A stretch of DNA of 64,000 bases from Pseudomonas syringae (GCF_023278085.1 NZ_CP066265.1:1580501-1644500), one strand, 5' to 3'. Counted from the first letter of the stretch, positions 53,904-64,000 are shown. Numbers and translations are program-made. The notes: generated by a model from the letters alone, not told the origin.

Positions 53904-54674
53904 TCAGGATTCAGTGCCGGCAGTGCCTTGTCCGGTAAATACCGCGCTGTCAGGATCGAGGATTTTATCCAGAAGGCTCTTGGCATCAGCGTCACCTTCA
54001 GAGGTGTGCGTTTTGTAGTTGAAGTCTTGATCAATCCAGCCCTGAAGTCTGGTTTCATAGCTGGAAGGGTATTGCGACTGCTCGATGGCTGGCAGCTCTT
54101 TGTAGTGATCGAGAACCGATGTGTAAAAATCAGTCAGCTTGCCGGTCGCACTGTATTCAGCGCTTCCTTCGGCTACAACTTGCTGGCGCCATATCCTCTC
54201 CTGGCGATAGGATTCCAGCCAGGCTGACTTTTTCTCGTTGACTGTAAAGTCGCCGCTTTCGTCATAGGCGATGAGTGAAAGCTGGTCTCGGGACATGCCG
54301 GAAAACGGGTTATTTCCGCTGCCATTAACGAATTCAGTCGCGTTTTTCGCGCGTTCCAGGCGATCAGGATCGTTGCTTTGGGGGACCTCTGCATCGTGCC
54401 TGGCTTTATTGGCGTCGTAGCTGCTTCCTACCAGTCGCTCTGTCAGCTGACTGTTTTTTTCACTCAACGCTGTACGACCAAGGCTCGCATCTCTGGACGC
54501 CGCACGCGTTGCGCTTTCGCTGAGTTGCACAGAAAGAGAAGAAAGTTTGCCTGAAGCCAGTTTTTCGTTTGAGGTGGCAGAGGGATCGCGGGTGAGGGGT
54601 GAGGTGGTGGGGGAGGCCACGGCTTTTGCAGTGTTAATGCTCGGGTTACTGTTCTTGCCTATTGAGTCGACCAA
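53904..54674 (-). CDS. Unknown protein with Ser/Thr-rich N-terminus
   Basis: This 256-residue protein starts at a TTG (54674) preceded by an excellent AAAGGAG ribosome-binding site 7 nt upstream, which decides the start. The first 80 residues are rich in Ser, Thr and Ala with little predicted order (SPTTSPLTRDPSATSNEKLAS). A more structured C-terminal region runs from about 125 (GMSRDQLSLIAYDESGDFTVNEKK, key part SRDQLSLIAYDESGDFTVNE) to 230. There is no signal peptide, TM segment or cysteine. It lies next to flgB in opposite orientation. The disordered Ser-rich leader resembles those of type III-exported proteins, but no hrp box is seen upstream. I do not recognise the family. Confidence 0.7.
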   Translation of the reverse strand: MVDSIGKNSNPSINTAKAVASPTTSPLTRDPSATSNEKLASGKLSSLSVQLSESATRAASRDASLGRTALSEKNSQLTERLVGSSYDANKARHDAEVPQSNDPDRLERAKNATEFVNGSGNNPFSGMSRDQLSLIAYDESGDFTVNEKKSAWLESYRQERIWRQQVVAEGSAEYSATGKLTDFYTSVLDHYKELPAIEQSQYPSSYETRLQGWIDQDFNYKTHTSEGDADAKSLLDKILDPDSAVFTGQGTAGTES

Positions 54675-54905
54675 GATGAAGCTCCTTTCTAATTCCTATT
54701 CCTTGTGCGCCTGAGTGTATCGGTCATTACCACGATCCTGTAGCGCAAATACAAGACGATTCACCAAAACTACACCCCCCTACTGGCAAAAAAACGGCAC
54801 CCACCTTGCCGCTTTGCCCCTCCACAGCGGAAATGCCTTGCCGCTTTTCTGGCATTGCCGCCTCTGCGCCGTCTGCGACCCTTGCAATCATTGGGTTTTA
54901 CAACA

Positions 54906-54921
54906 TGGCACGCCGATTGCT
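54906..54921 (+). promoter_or_regulatory. Sigma-54 promoter of flgBCDE
   Basis: TGGCACG-CCGA-TTGCT matches the RpoN consensus TGGCACG-N4-TTGCW exactly, 46 bp before the flgB ATG. FleQ/FleR-type activation would be expected in Pseudomonas. Confidence 0.93.
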
Positions 54922-54967
54922 TTGTCAGTAACAACAGAATCAGGTCAACCGGCAAAGGTTTCCCGAA

Positions 54968-55375
54968 ATGAGCATCAGCTTCGATAAAGCGCTAGGCATA
55001 CATGAAAAGGCCCTCAACTTCCGGGCTCAGCGGGCAGAGGTGTTGGCCAACAACATTTCCAACGCCGACACCCCGAACTTCAAGGCGCGTGATCTGGAGT
55101 TTTCTTCGGTGCTGGCTGCCGAAACCGAGAAGACCCAGAACGGTCATTTCGCGCTGAACAAGACCAACAGTCGTCATATCGAAGCCGAGGGCATGGGCAA
55201 TGACGACGGCACGCTGATGTACCGCACGCCGTCGCAGCCTTCGCTGGACCAGAACACCGTTGATTCGCAGGTCGAGACGGCCAGTTACACCGAGAACGCC
55301 ATGGGCTTCCAGGCCAGCTTCACATTGCTCAACAGCAAGTTCAAAGGGCTGGTTGCAGCCCTTCGCGGAGAATAA
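54968..55375 (+). CDS. flgB: Flagellar proximal rod protein FlgB
   Basis: This 135-residue rod protein has the N-terminal Flg_bb_rod motif RAEVLANNISNADTPNFKARD. FlgB forms part of the proximal rod linking the MS ring to the distal rod. It is first in the flgB-flgC-flgD-flgE operon; the start at 54968 is the only ATG in the right place after the sigma-54 promoter. Only 3 bp separate it from flgC. Confidence 0.95.
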   Translation: MSISFDKALGIHEKALNFRAQRAEVLANNISNADTPNFKARDLEFSSVLAAETEKTQNGHFALNKTNSRHIEAEGMGNDDGTLMYRTPSQPSLDQNTVDSQVETASYTENAMGFQASFTLLNSKFKGLVAALRGE

Positions 55376-55378
55376 TCC

Positions 55379-55819
55379 ATGTCACTAGCCAATGTGTTCA
55401 ACATTGCCGGTAGCGCCATGAGTGCCCAGACCACGCGTCTGAACACCACGGCCAGTAACATCGCCAACGCCGAGACCGTGTCTTCGAGCATGGACCAGAC
55501 CTACCGCGCACGTCATCCGGTGTTTGCCACCGTGATGCAGGATCAGCAGTCCACAGGCGGTTCGTTGTTCCAGGATCGGGGTGAAGCGGGGCAGGGTGTG
55601 CAGGTCAACGGCATCATCGAAGACAGTTCCAACCTCGAAGCGCGCTACGAGCCCAATCATCCTTCCGCTGACAAGGACGGGTATGTCTATTACCCCAACG
55701 TCAATGTCGTGGAAGAAATGGCCGACATGATTTCCGCCAGCCGGTCCTTCCAGACCAACGCTGAAATCATGAACACCGCTAAATCCATGATGCAGAAGGT
55801 TCTGACCCTCGGTCAGTGA
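55379..55819 (+). CDS. flgC: Flagellar proximal rod protein FlgC
   Basis: This 146-residue rod protein has an N-terminal TRLNTTASNIANAETV motif and the C-terminal FQTNAEIMNTAKSMMQKVL helix typical of the family; both ends pair in a coiled coil in the rod. It starts 3 bp after flgB and is followed by flgD after 15 bp. Confidence 0.95.
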   Translation: MSLANVFNIAGSAMSAQTTRLNTTASNIANAETVSSSMDQTYRARHPVFATVMQDQQSTGGSLFQDRGEAGQGVQVNGIIEDSSNLEARYEPNHPSADKDGYVYYPNVNVVEEMADMISASRSFQTNAEIMNTAKSMMQKVLTLGQ

Positions 55820-55834
55820 TAGAAGGCGAACGTT

Positions 55835-56524
55835 ATGGCCGTTGATAGCACCACAGCAAACAGCGTTTCATCGACATTTTTGAACACGCTGCAAAACCCT
55901 ACGCCGACAACCACGAACTCCACAGGCACGCTGGGCAAGGATTCGTTTCTGCAACTGCTCGTCACGCAGATGAAGAACCAGAACCCTCTGGACCCGCAGG
56001 ACAACACCCAGTTCGTGGCGCAACTGGCGCAGTTCAGCAGCCTCGAAAGCATGCAGAACCTGACGAAGACGGTTGACACCATTGCAACCAGTTACCAGTC
56101 GTCCCAGGCCTTGCAAGCATCATCGCTGGTGGGTCGTTCAGTGATCATTGATGCGAGCAGCACCTCGGTCGATACCACCAAGGGCCTGACCGGTTCGATC
56201 GTGGTTCCGGCTGCAACCTCGGCGACAACGGTCAAGGTATACGACGCACAATCGAACCTGGTCGACAGTGTCGATCTGGGGGCCCAGACCGCCGGCACGA
56301 CCAACTTCGCCTGGGACGGTACGGATTCAAGCGGCACCGCGCTGCCATCGGGTACTTACAGCTTCAAGGCGGAAGGCGCGGTTGACGGCAAGAACACCCA
56401 GTTTTCGACTTACCTGCCCGCCACAGTCAATAGCGTCACGCTGGGTGTCAATGGCGCAGAAACAATGCTTAACCTGGCCAGCGGCAGTGTTGCCCTGTCC
56501 AAAGTTCAAACCATCGGATTGTAG
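55835..56524 (+). CDS. flgD: Flagellar hook-assembly scaffold FlgD
   Basis: This 229-residue hook-cap protein has the N-terminal FlgD motif LGKDSFLQLLVTQMKNQNPLDPQDNTQFVAQLAQFS (key part LLVTQMKNQNPLDPQDN), then Ig-like FlgD domains (YDAQSNLVDSVDLG, FAWDGTDSSGTALPSGTY). It caps the growing hook and is lost when the hook is complete. It lies between flgC and flgE. Confidence 0.95.
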   Translation: MAVDSTTANSVSSTFLNTLQNPTPTTTNSTGTLGKDSFLQLLVTQMKNQNPLDPQDNTQFVAQLAQFSSLESMQNLTKTVDTIATSYQSSQALQASSLVGRSVIIDASSTSVDTTKGLTGSIVVPAATSATTVKVYDAQSNLVDSVDLGAQTAGTTNFAWDGTDSSGTALPSGTYSFKAEGAVDGKNTQFSTYLPATVNSVTLGVNGAETMLNLASGSVALSKVQTIGL

Positions 56525-56549
56525 AGCCGCTACGGCGCAGGAGTGAAAC

Positions 56550-57887
56550 ATGTCTTTCAATATCGGCCTTAGTGGGCTCTATGCTGCAAACAAAAGTCTC
56601 GACGTTACCGGCAACAACATTGCCAACGTGGCGACCACTGGCTTCAAAAGTTCGCGCATCGAATTCGCTGACCAGTACGCACAATCGATTCGCGGTACAT
56701 CGGGTGGCACGGGTGTCGGCAGTGGTGTCACCACGGCTGCGGTTTCCCAGCAGTTTTCCCAGGGCAGCCTGAGCACAGGCACGGGCAATGCACTTGACCT
56801 GGCCATCAACGGCAATGGTTTCTTCATGCTCAACAACAACGGTGAATCGTTGTATACCCGTGCCGGCGCTTTCCATACTGACAAGGACGGCTATGTCGTC
56901 AACAGTTCGGGCATGAACCTGCAAGGCTACAACGTTGATGCAAACGGCACCGTCATGGTCGGCGCTTCCGGTGATCTGCGAGTTGACAGCTCCAACCAGT
57001 TGGCGAGTCCGACCAGCATCATCACCAACACGGCCAACCTGAACTCGACATCGGCAGTTCCGACTGTCACGCCGTTCGATGCGACCAATTCCAAGACCTA
57101 TAACGATACTTACAGCACCACCGTTTTTGACTCGCAAGGCAACGAGCACCGCATGGAAAGCTACTTTGCCAAGACGGGCACTAATAGCTGGACCATGTAC
57201 TCGCTGATTGACGGGCGCAATATCAGTGATCCGACCAGCACGGTTCCGGATGCAAACAATCTGACTTTCGATTCTTCGGGCTCGCTGATCATCAATACCG
57301 CTACGACGCCGACTTCACCTTCGCCAAGCGCTAACCTGGCGGTCAATGCCGACGGCACCTTCAAGGTTGTAAACTGGGTACCGGCTATTCAAACGGGTAC
57401 CGGTACCACTGCCACCTGGGGTCCCAACGGCGCCGCGGGTGTTGCTTCGGGCATCCAGCTGGACATGAAGGCTTCGACGCAAACCGCTTCGGCCACAGGC
57501 CGTTCGGCGCAAGCGCAGAATGGTTATGCAGCAGGTCAGATCAAGGACATGAGCGTCGATTCATCGGGTAACCTGTTCGCGTCCTACACCAATGGTCAGT
57601 CCAAAGTCATCGGTCAGGTTTCCCTGACGTCCTTTGCCAACGTGCAAGGCCTTGCGCCTGCTGGCGGGACCAACTGGCGCGAAACCTTTTCCTCGGGCAT
57701 TCCGGGCACTGGCACTCCGCAGTCGGGTACGTTGGGTTACGTCACAGGTCAGGCACTGGAAGAGTCCAACGTCGATCTGACGCTTGAGCTGGTCAACCTG
57801 ATCAAGGCGCAAAGCAACTATCAGGCTAACGCCAAGACCATCTCTACACAGAGCACCATCATGCAGACCACTATTCAGATGACGTAA
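56550..57887 (+). CDS. flgE: Flagellar hook protein FlgE
   Basis: This 445-residue protein has the N-terminal LDVTGNNIANVATTGFKSSR rod/hook motif, a FlgF/G/E-like middle section, a variable domain, and the C-terminal EESNVDLTLELVNLIKAQSNYQANAKTIST motif (key part LELVNLIKAQSNYQANAK). It polymerises into the hook, the universal joint of the flagellum. A strong terminator follows and separates it from flgF. Confidence 0.95.
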   Translation: MSFNIGLSGLYAANKSLDVTGNNIANVATTGFKSSRIEFADQYAQSIRGTSGGTGVGSGVTTAAVSQQFSQGSLSTGTGNALDLAINGNGFFMLNNNGESLYTRAGAFHTDKDGYVVNSSGMNLQGYNVDANGTVMVGASGDLRVDSSNQLASPTSIITNTANLNSTSAVPTVTPFDATNSKTYNDTYSTTVFDSQGNEHRMESYFAKTGTNSWTMYSLIDGRNISDPTSTVPDANNLTFDSSGSLIINTATTPTSPSPSANLAVNADGTFKVVNWVPAIQTGTGTTATWGPNGAAGVASGIQLDMKASTQTASATGRSAQAQNGYAAGQIKDMSVDSSGNLFASYTNGQSKVIGQVSLTSFANVQGLAPAGGTNWRETFSSGIPGTGTPQSGTLGYVTGQALEESNVDLTLELVNLIKAQSNYQANAKTISTQSTIMQTTIQMT

Positions 57888-57909
57888 TAAGCGTCGTTGG
57901 GTAAATGGT

Positions 57910-57938
57910 AAAAAAACCCCTGAGACAGGGGTTTTTTT
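57910..57938. terminator. Bidirectional Rho-independent terminator after flgE
   Basis: AAAAAAACCCCTG and CAGGGGTTTTTTT form a stem with an AGA loop and seven T residues, 22 bp after the flgE stop. The mirrored A-run lets it also end the minus-strand transcript of the small gene at 57947. Confidence 0.94.
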
Positions 57939-57946
57939 ATGGGTGA

Positions 57947-58138
57947 TCAAATCGAGCAGTCGGCCTTGATGAAGTGGCCTTTCAAGCGTTTCCAGCCTGG
58001 CCCCGGGCTGGTCTGAGCGCAGACAATCCGGCTGTCGCCCTGCCATTTGTAGTAATGCGCGGGAGCGGCCTGGGCGAGCAGTGCGAAGGTGGTCAGGCTG
58101 GCTGCCGCGATGCCGACGATGCACCCGTGAAAAGACAT
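57947..58138 (-). CDS. Small exported protein of unknown function between flgE and flgF
   Basis: The proposed product has 63 residues: a signal peptide (FHGCIVGIAAASLTTFALLAQAAP) and a short mature part (AHYYKWQGDSRIVCAQTSPGPGWKRLKGHFIKADC, key part YYKWQGDSRIVCAQTSPG) with two cysteines likely to pair. The YYKWQ... opening recalls small DUF4124-type periplasmic proteins, but the match is too short to claim. The ATG at 58138 lacks a strong ribosome-binding site; longer in-frame starts reach 58348. It is on the strand opposite to the flagellar genes. Confidence 0.6.
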   Translation of the reverse strand: MSFHGCIVGIAAASLTTFALLAQAAPAHYYKWQGDSRIVCAQTSPGPGWKRLKGHFIKADCSI

Positions 58139-58350
58139 GGCGGTTACCGATAAGACTCTGATGTTGGCCAGATTATCACTGTCGATCAGATTGTCTGCGC
58201 GCACCTGCGAAGTTTTTTTGGCGTTGCGCCGGCCGCCAAGCGGGCAGGGCGGCAGTCCGCCGCCGCTATTGGCTGGCACTTTGCCGAAAACCAAACCGCC
58301 GACGTCTGTTTTTACTGGCGAATCAAGCATTTGTATCGAGCCTGACAAGT

Positions 58351-58366
58351 TGGTTCAAAAATTGCT
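58351..58366 (+). promoter_or_regulatory. Sigma-54 promoter of flgFGHIJK
   Basis: TGG-TTCAAAAATT-GCT has the essential -24 GG and -12 GC with the exact 10-bp gap and the full TTGCT -12 box. The -24 box is TGGTTC instead of TGGCAC. It lies 54 bp before the flgF start. Confidence 0.82.
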
Positions 58367-58420
58367 TTAACCCTTTCAGAACAGCTACAGGCGGCAAGCG
58401 TCTGTCGGAGGAGGAAGACT

Positions 58421-59161
58421 GTGGACAAGTTGCTTTACGTCGCCATGAGCGGTGCATCTGAAAACGCGATTGCGCAGAAGGCTCACGCCAACAACCTGGC
58501 AAACGTTTCGACCAACGGTTTCATGCGGGACCTCGAACAGGCCCGCTCGATGCCGGTGTACGGTGAAGTCATGCCCTCGCGTGCCTACGCCATGAGCGAA
58601 CGTCCCGGGACTGACTTTTCCGCCGGCGCCATGGTGCAGACCGGTCGTGAACTGGACATCGCCGTCAAGGGTGATGGCTGGATCGCGGTGCAGACCGCCG
58701 ATGGCGGCGAAGCCTACACCCGCAGTTCCGGCATGAACATCGATGCCCTGGGCGTGTTGCGCGACGGCAGTGGTTTGCCGGTAATGGGCAACGGTGGTCC
58801 GATTGCCGTGCCGCCGCAGCAGCAGATCGAGATCGGTGCCGACGGCACGATCAGTATTCGTTCGCTGGGTGAGAGCCCGCAGGTAATGGCGCAGGTCGAC
58901 CGCATCAAGCTGGTCAAGCCTGACCTGAAGACCATGGAAAAAGGCCCTGACGGCCTGATCCACACCAAGACCGGCCGGCCTGCCGATGCAGATGCCACCG
59001 TTCAGGTCGAGTCCGGCTTTCTGCAGGCGAGCAACGTCAATGCGGTCGAGGAAATGACCTCGGTGCTGGCTTTGTCCCGTCAATTCGAATTGCACGTCAA
59101 GATGATGAAGACCGCCGAAGAAGACGATCAGTCGATGGCTCGCGTCTTGCAACTTGGCTAA
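58421..59161 (+). CDS. flgF: Flagellar proximal rod protein FlgF
   Basis: This 246-residue rod protein starts at a GTG (58421) with a GGAGGAGGA ribosome-binding site. It carries the N-terminal AHANNLANVSTNGFMRDLEQ motif, the central KGDGWIAVQT / YTRSSGMNID pattern shared with FlgG and FlgE, and the C-terminal SNVNAVEEMTSVLALSRQFELHVKMM motif (key part NAVEEMTSVLALSRQFE). It opens the second rod/ring operon. Confidence 0.95.
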   Translation: MDKLLYVAMSGASENAIAQKAHANNLANVSTNGFMRDLEQARSMPVYGEVMPSRAYAMSERPGTDFSAGAMVQTGRELDIAVKGDGWIAVQTADGGEAYTRSSGMNIDALGVLRDGSGLPVMGNGGPIAVPPQQQIEIGADGTISIRSLGESPQVMAQVDRIKLVKPDLKTMEKGPDGLIHTKTGRPADADATVQVESGFLQASNVNAVEEMTSVLALSRQFELHVKMMKTAEEDDQSMARVLQLG

Positions 59162-59207
59162 TCAATGACAGCTTGCGCCGACAAACCGGCGCTTGAGGAG
59201 AACACAC

Positions 59208-60789
<1,582 letters not shown>

Positions 60790-60802
60790 TAGCGGGATAA
60801 AC

Positions 60803-61912
60803 ATGATCAAGCTCAAGCAACTGATAGCGGCGACCTTGTTGTTGTCCACAGCGTTCGGCGTACATGCCGAACGTCTGAAGGACATCGCGAGCATCTCCGG
60901 CGTGCGGGCCAACCAGTTGATCGGTTACGGTCTGGTGGTGGGGCTCAACGGTACGGGCGACCAGACCACCCAGACCCCGTTCACCCTGCAGACCTTCAAC
61001 AACATGCTGTCGCAGTTCGGCATCAAGGTGCCGTCCGGTTCCGGCACCGTGCAGTTGAAGAACGTCGCGGCGGTTGCGGTGTACGCGGACCTGCCTGCGT
61101 TCGCCAAGCCGGGTCAGACGGTCGATATCACCGTTTCCTCGATTGGTAACTCCAAGAGCCTGCGCGGCGGTGCGCTGTTGATGACGCCGATGAAAGGTGT
61201 CGACGGTAACGTTTATGCCATCGCTCAGGGCAACCTGGTGGTCGGTGGTTTCGACGCGGAAGGTCGTGACGGCTCAAAGATCACTGTCAACGTTCCGTCG
61301 TCGGGTCGCATTCCTGGCGGTGCTTCGGTCGAGCGCTCGGTGCCAAGCGGTTTCAATCAGGGCAATACCCTGACCCTGAACCTGAACCGTTCCGACTTCA
61401 CCACGGCCAAGCGGGTTGTCGACAAGATCAATGACTTGCTCGGCCCTGGCGTTGCTCAGGCGCTGGACGGTGGTTCGGTGCGTGTGACCGCGCCGCTTGA
61501 TCCGGGCCAGCGTGTCGACTACCTGTCGATTCTGGAAAACCTGGAAGTCGATCCGGGCCAGACTGCTGCCAAGGTCATCATCAATTCGCGGACCGGCACG
61601 ATCGTTATCGGTCAGAACGTCAAGGTATCGCCTGCCGCTGTCACTCACGGCAGCCTGACCGTGACCATCACCGAAGACCCGATTGTCAGCCAGCCGGGCG
61701 CATTGTCCGGCGGTCAGACCGCTGTTGTGCCGCGCTCGCGGGTCAACGCCCAGCAAGAGCTGCACCCGATGTTCAAGTTTGGTCCAGGCACCACGCTGGA
61801 TGAGATTGTCCGTGCGGTCAACCAGGTCGGCGCAGCGCCCGGCGATCTGATGGCCATCCTCGAAGCCCTGAAGCAGGCCGGCGCGTTGCAAGCCGACCTG
61901 ATTGTGATCTGA
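60803..61912 (+). CDS. flgI: Flagellar P-ring protein FlgI
   Basis: This 369-residue periplasmic protein has a signal peptide ([17 protein letters not shown]). [30 protein letters not shown] (key part [17 protein letters not shown]) is the family signature, and [18 protein letters not shown] is also present. FlgI forms the P-ring with the aid of FlgA. It starts 13 bp after flgH. Confidence 0.95.
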   Translation: MIKLKQLIAATLLLSTAFGVHAERLKDIASISGVRANQLIGYGLVVGLNGTGDQTTQTPFTLQTFNNMLSQFGIKVPSGSGTVQLKNVAAVAVYADLPAFAKPGQTVDITVSSIGNSKSLRGGALLMTPMKGVDGNVYAIAQGNLVVGGFDAEGRDGSKITVNVPSSGRIPGGASVERSVPSGFNQGNTLTLNLNRSDFTTAKRVVDKINDLLGPGVAQALDGGSVRVTAPLDPGQRVDYLSILENLEVDPGQTAAKVIINSRTGTIVIGQNVKVSPAAVTHGSLTVTITEDPIVSQPGALSGGQTAVVPRSRVNAQQELHPMFKFGPGTTLDEIVRAVNQVGAAPGDLMAILEALKQAGALQADLIVI

Positions 61913-61922
61913 GGACCTGCGC

Positions 61923-63176
61923 ATGGATATGCCCAAGGGCGGAATTTCTTCAGCGGTCGACTCCGGTGCCTACACCGACGTCAACCGTCTGGCGGCGCTG
62001 AAGCACGGCGACAAGGACAGTGTGGAAAACCAGAAGAAGGTGGCCCGCGAGTTTGAATCGCTGTTCGTCAGCCAGATGCTCAAGGCCATGCGTTCGGCCA
62101 ACGAAGTGCTGGCCAAGGACAACCCGATGAACACCGCGGCGACGCGGCAGTATCAGGACATGTATGACCAGCAACTGGCGGTCACGCTGTCCACCCGTGG
62201 TAACGGCATTGGTTTGCAGGACGTGCTGATGCGCCAGTTGTCGAAAGACAAGGGCATAAACCACGCCGCTCCAGCCGATACGCTCGGCGCCGCCAAGGCT
62301 GCAACGGCCGCTACTGACGCGGCGCCTGCCAAGACCGGTCTGGCGACCAGCATCTACCAGCGTCCACTGTGGGCAACGCGCTCGGCGGCGGCGGATCAGG
62401 CGGCTGTCGCAGCGTCGGCATCCGGTGAAGGTCGCAACGACATGGCGGCGCTCAATTCGCGTCGTCTGTCCTTGCCGAGCAAGCTCACTGATCGACTTCT
62501 TGCAGGCATTGTTCCTTCGGCGGCTACCGCAGTCAGTAACAGCCCTGCACCGGCTCGTGCAGCTTCCGGTACTGCCGGCAACAACGGTGACTGGACGCTC
62601 GATCCGAACCTGGCGCCTGCGCCAGAGTACGTGCGCTCGATGGCGCAGCCGCCGCTGGCCCCGGCCAAACGTGCGTTCAGCAACGCCGATCAGTTCGTTG
62701 AGACCATGTTGCCGCTGGCCAAGGAAGCCGCCGCGCGCATCGGCGTCGATCCGGTCATGTTGGTGGCCCAGGCTGCGCTGGAAACCGGCTGGGGCAAATC
62801 GATCATGCGTCAGCAGGATGGCAGCAGCAGTCACAACCTGTTCGGTATCAAGGCTGCGGGTAGCTGGAAGGGCGCAGAGGCGCGCGCCATCACCAGCGAG
62901 TTCCGTGACGGCAAGATGGTCAAGGAAACGGCAGACTTCCGCTCCTACGACTCTTATGCCGACAGCTTCCATGACCTGGTCAGCCTGTTGCAGAACAACA
63001 ATCGTTATAAAGAAGTGGTCAACTCGGCCGATAAACCAGAACAGTTTGTAAAAGAATTGCAGAAGGCTGGTTACGCCACCGACCCGGACTACGCAAGCAA
63101 GATTTCGCAGATTGCGAAGCAGATGAAGAGTTACCAGACGTACGCCGCTGCAACGGGCTCTTCCACGACTTTATAA
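61923..63176 (+). CDS. flgJ: Flagellar rod cap and peptidoglycan hydrolase FlgJ
   Basis: This 417-residue protein has two domains. The N-terminal rod-capping part (EFESLFVSQMLKAMRSANEVL) is joined through a low-complexity Ala-rich linker (about 110-235) to a C-terminal glucosaminidase-type domain. The catalytic Glu lies in VAQAALETGWGKSI, followed by the NLFGIKAAGSW motif. It clears a passage in the peptidoglycan for the rod. The linker is long for FlgJ. The start is 10 bp after flgI. Confidence 0.93.
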   Translation: MDMPKGGISSAVDSGAYTDVNRLAALKHGDKDSVENQKKVAREFESLFVSQMLKAMRSANEVLAKDNPMNTAATRQYQDMYDQQLAVTLSTRGNGIGLQDVLMRQLSKDKGINHAAPADTLGAAKAATAATDAAPAKTGLATSIYQRPLWATRSAAADQAAVAASASGEGRNDMAALNSRRLSLPSKLTDRLLAGIVPSAATAVSNSPAPARAASGTAGNNGDWTLDPNLAPAPEYVRSMAQPPLAPAKRAFSNADQFVETMLPLAKEAAARIGVDPVMLVAQAALETGWGKSIMRQQDGSSSHNLFGIKAAGSWKGAEARAITSEFRDGKMVKETADFRSYDSYADSFHDLVSLLQNNNRYKEVVNSADKPEQFVKELQKAGYATDPDYASKISQIAKQMKSYQTYAAATGSSTTL

Positions 63177-63186
63177 GGTTTTAATC

Positions 63187-64000
63187 ATGTCGCTGATTTC
63201 AATTGGGCTCTCAGGTATCAATGCCAGTAGTGCTGCGATCAATACCATCGGTAACAACACGGCCAACGTGGATACCGCGGGTTACTCGCGTCAGCAGGTC
63301 CTGACCACGGCGTCGGCGCAGATTGCCCTGGGGCAGGGCACCGGCTACGTCGGCACGGGTACAACGCTGTCGGATGTGCGTCGCATCTACAACAGCTACC
63401 TGGACACCCAATTGCAAACCACGACCGCTCTCAGTGCGGACGCTGTCGCCTATTCCGGTCAGGCCAGCAAGACCGATACGCTGCTATCCGACAGTGCGAC
63501 GGGGATTTCCGTGCAACTGGCGGACTTTTTCACCAAGATGCAGGGCATTGCCACCAGCGCCACACAGTCGGCAGAACGTTCTTCGTTTCTGACCCAGGCG
63601 GGTGCTTTGAGCGCGCGCTTCAACTCGGTGGCTTCGCAGCTGTCTTCGCAGAACGATAACGTCAATTCCCAGCTCGCTAACTTTTCCACTCAGGTCAACG
63701 AACTGACCTCCACAGTGGCAAGCCTGAACAAACAGATCACCCAGGCGTCGGCAGGCAACGGCACGCCCAACACACTGCTCGACTCGCGCAGCGAAGCGGT
63801 GCGCCAGCTCAATGAGCTGGTGGGTGTGAAGGTCTCCGAAAACAACGGCAACTACGATGTCTACACCGGCACCGGGCAAGCGTTGGTCAGCGGTTCTACG
63901 GCCTACAAGATGTCGACAGCCCCCAGCGCGGCCGACCCGTTGCAGTACAACGTGCAGATTGCCTACGGTCAGACCCAGACCGACGTAAGCTCGGTCGTCA
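63187..64000 (+). CDS. flgK: Flagellar hook-filament junction protein FlgK (5' part, runs off the window)
   Basis: The first 271 residues are present with no stop. The N-terminus MSLISIGLSGINASSAAINT and GNNTANVDTAGYSRQQV are the FlgK signature. The DTLLSDSATGISVQLADFF region and the LDSRSEAVRQLNELVGVKV motif follow as expected. FlgK is HAP1, exported with FlgN. The rest of the gene and flgL lie beyond the window. Confidence 0.95.
   Translation, partial: MSLISIGLSGINASSAAINTIGNNTANVDTAGYSRQQVLTTASAQIALGQGTGYVGTGTTLSDVRRIYNSYLDTQLQTTTALSADAVAYSGQASKTDTLLSDSATGISVQLADFFTKMQGIATSATQSAERSSFLTQAGALSARFNSVASQLSSQNDNVNSQLANFSTQVNELTSTVASLNKQITQASAGNGTPNTLLDSRSEAVRQLNELVGVKVSENNGNYDVYTGTGQALVSGSTAYKMSTAPSAADPLQYNVQIAYGQTQTDVSSVV

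Noticed and set aside
54675..54800. HrpL-dependent (hrp box) promoter for the Ser-rich gene at 53904-54674
   Set aside because: No GGAACC-N15/16-CCACNNA pattern is present on the relevant strand.

Overview
The window is high-GC, gene-dense chromosomal DNA of a fluorescent Pseudomonas, most likely the Pseudomonas syringae group. The evidence is a bphO-bphP bacteriophytochrome pair, pobA/pobR, the lysine-catabolism genes amaA/amaB/hglS, a polar-flagellum locus in Pseudomonas order (ycgR-flgN-flgM-flgA / cheV-cheR / flgBCDE / flgFGHIJK) and palindromic repeats of P. syringae type. Identification is by protein-family recognition only; no database was searched.

Layout. 0-6 kb: a truncated LysR regulator, a YqcI/YcgG-family protein with a LysE-type exporter, L-serine deaminase with a divergent LysR regulator, and a DUF3100 membrane protein. 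6.4-12.2 kb: a lysine/pipecolate catabolic cluster, with hglS and an aminotransferase on the minus strand divergent from amaB-amaA. 12.2-19.2 kb: a PmrAB/QseBC/BqsRS-like two-component system divergent from a PepSY protein and a cytochrome b561, followed by an operon-like run of sialidase-like protein, membrane protein and LTA-synthase-type transferase. 19.5-22.4 kb: bphO-bphP. 22.5-32.8 kb: an AT-richer accessory island with a small secreted protein and a giant RTX protein. The RTX gene carries about 12.4 near-identical 501-bp tandem repeats and is broken by three frameshifts spaced three units apart. 32.8-45.3 kb: pobA/pobR, ppnN, an SH3-domain protein, a REC-TPR regulator with a small cytosolic histidine kinase, a glycosyltransferase divergent from a methyltransferase, a glutamine-synthetase-like ligase and an MFS transporter. 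45.3-64 kb: flagellar and chemotaxis genes, interrupted between cheR and flgB by about 5 kb of accessory genes (cynR/cynS/DUF1348, an EamA exporter with a LysR regulator, and an unknown Ser-rich protein). flgK runs off the end of the window.

How the genes work together. The ama/hgl genes would take pipecolate and aminoadipate through 2-oxoadipate to 2-hydroxyglutarate. The flagellar block shows its regulatory logic directly: near-consensus sigma-54 promoters precede flgB and flgF, and a FliA (sigma-28) promoter precedes flgM. BphO supplies biliverdin to BphP, and the two genes overlap by 4 bp. The most unusual feature is the RTX array. Its internal polymorphisms show a seven-unit higher-order duplication, and its frameshifts all sit at the same point of the repeat unit, so it is either a striking recombination structure or an assembly artefact.
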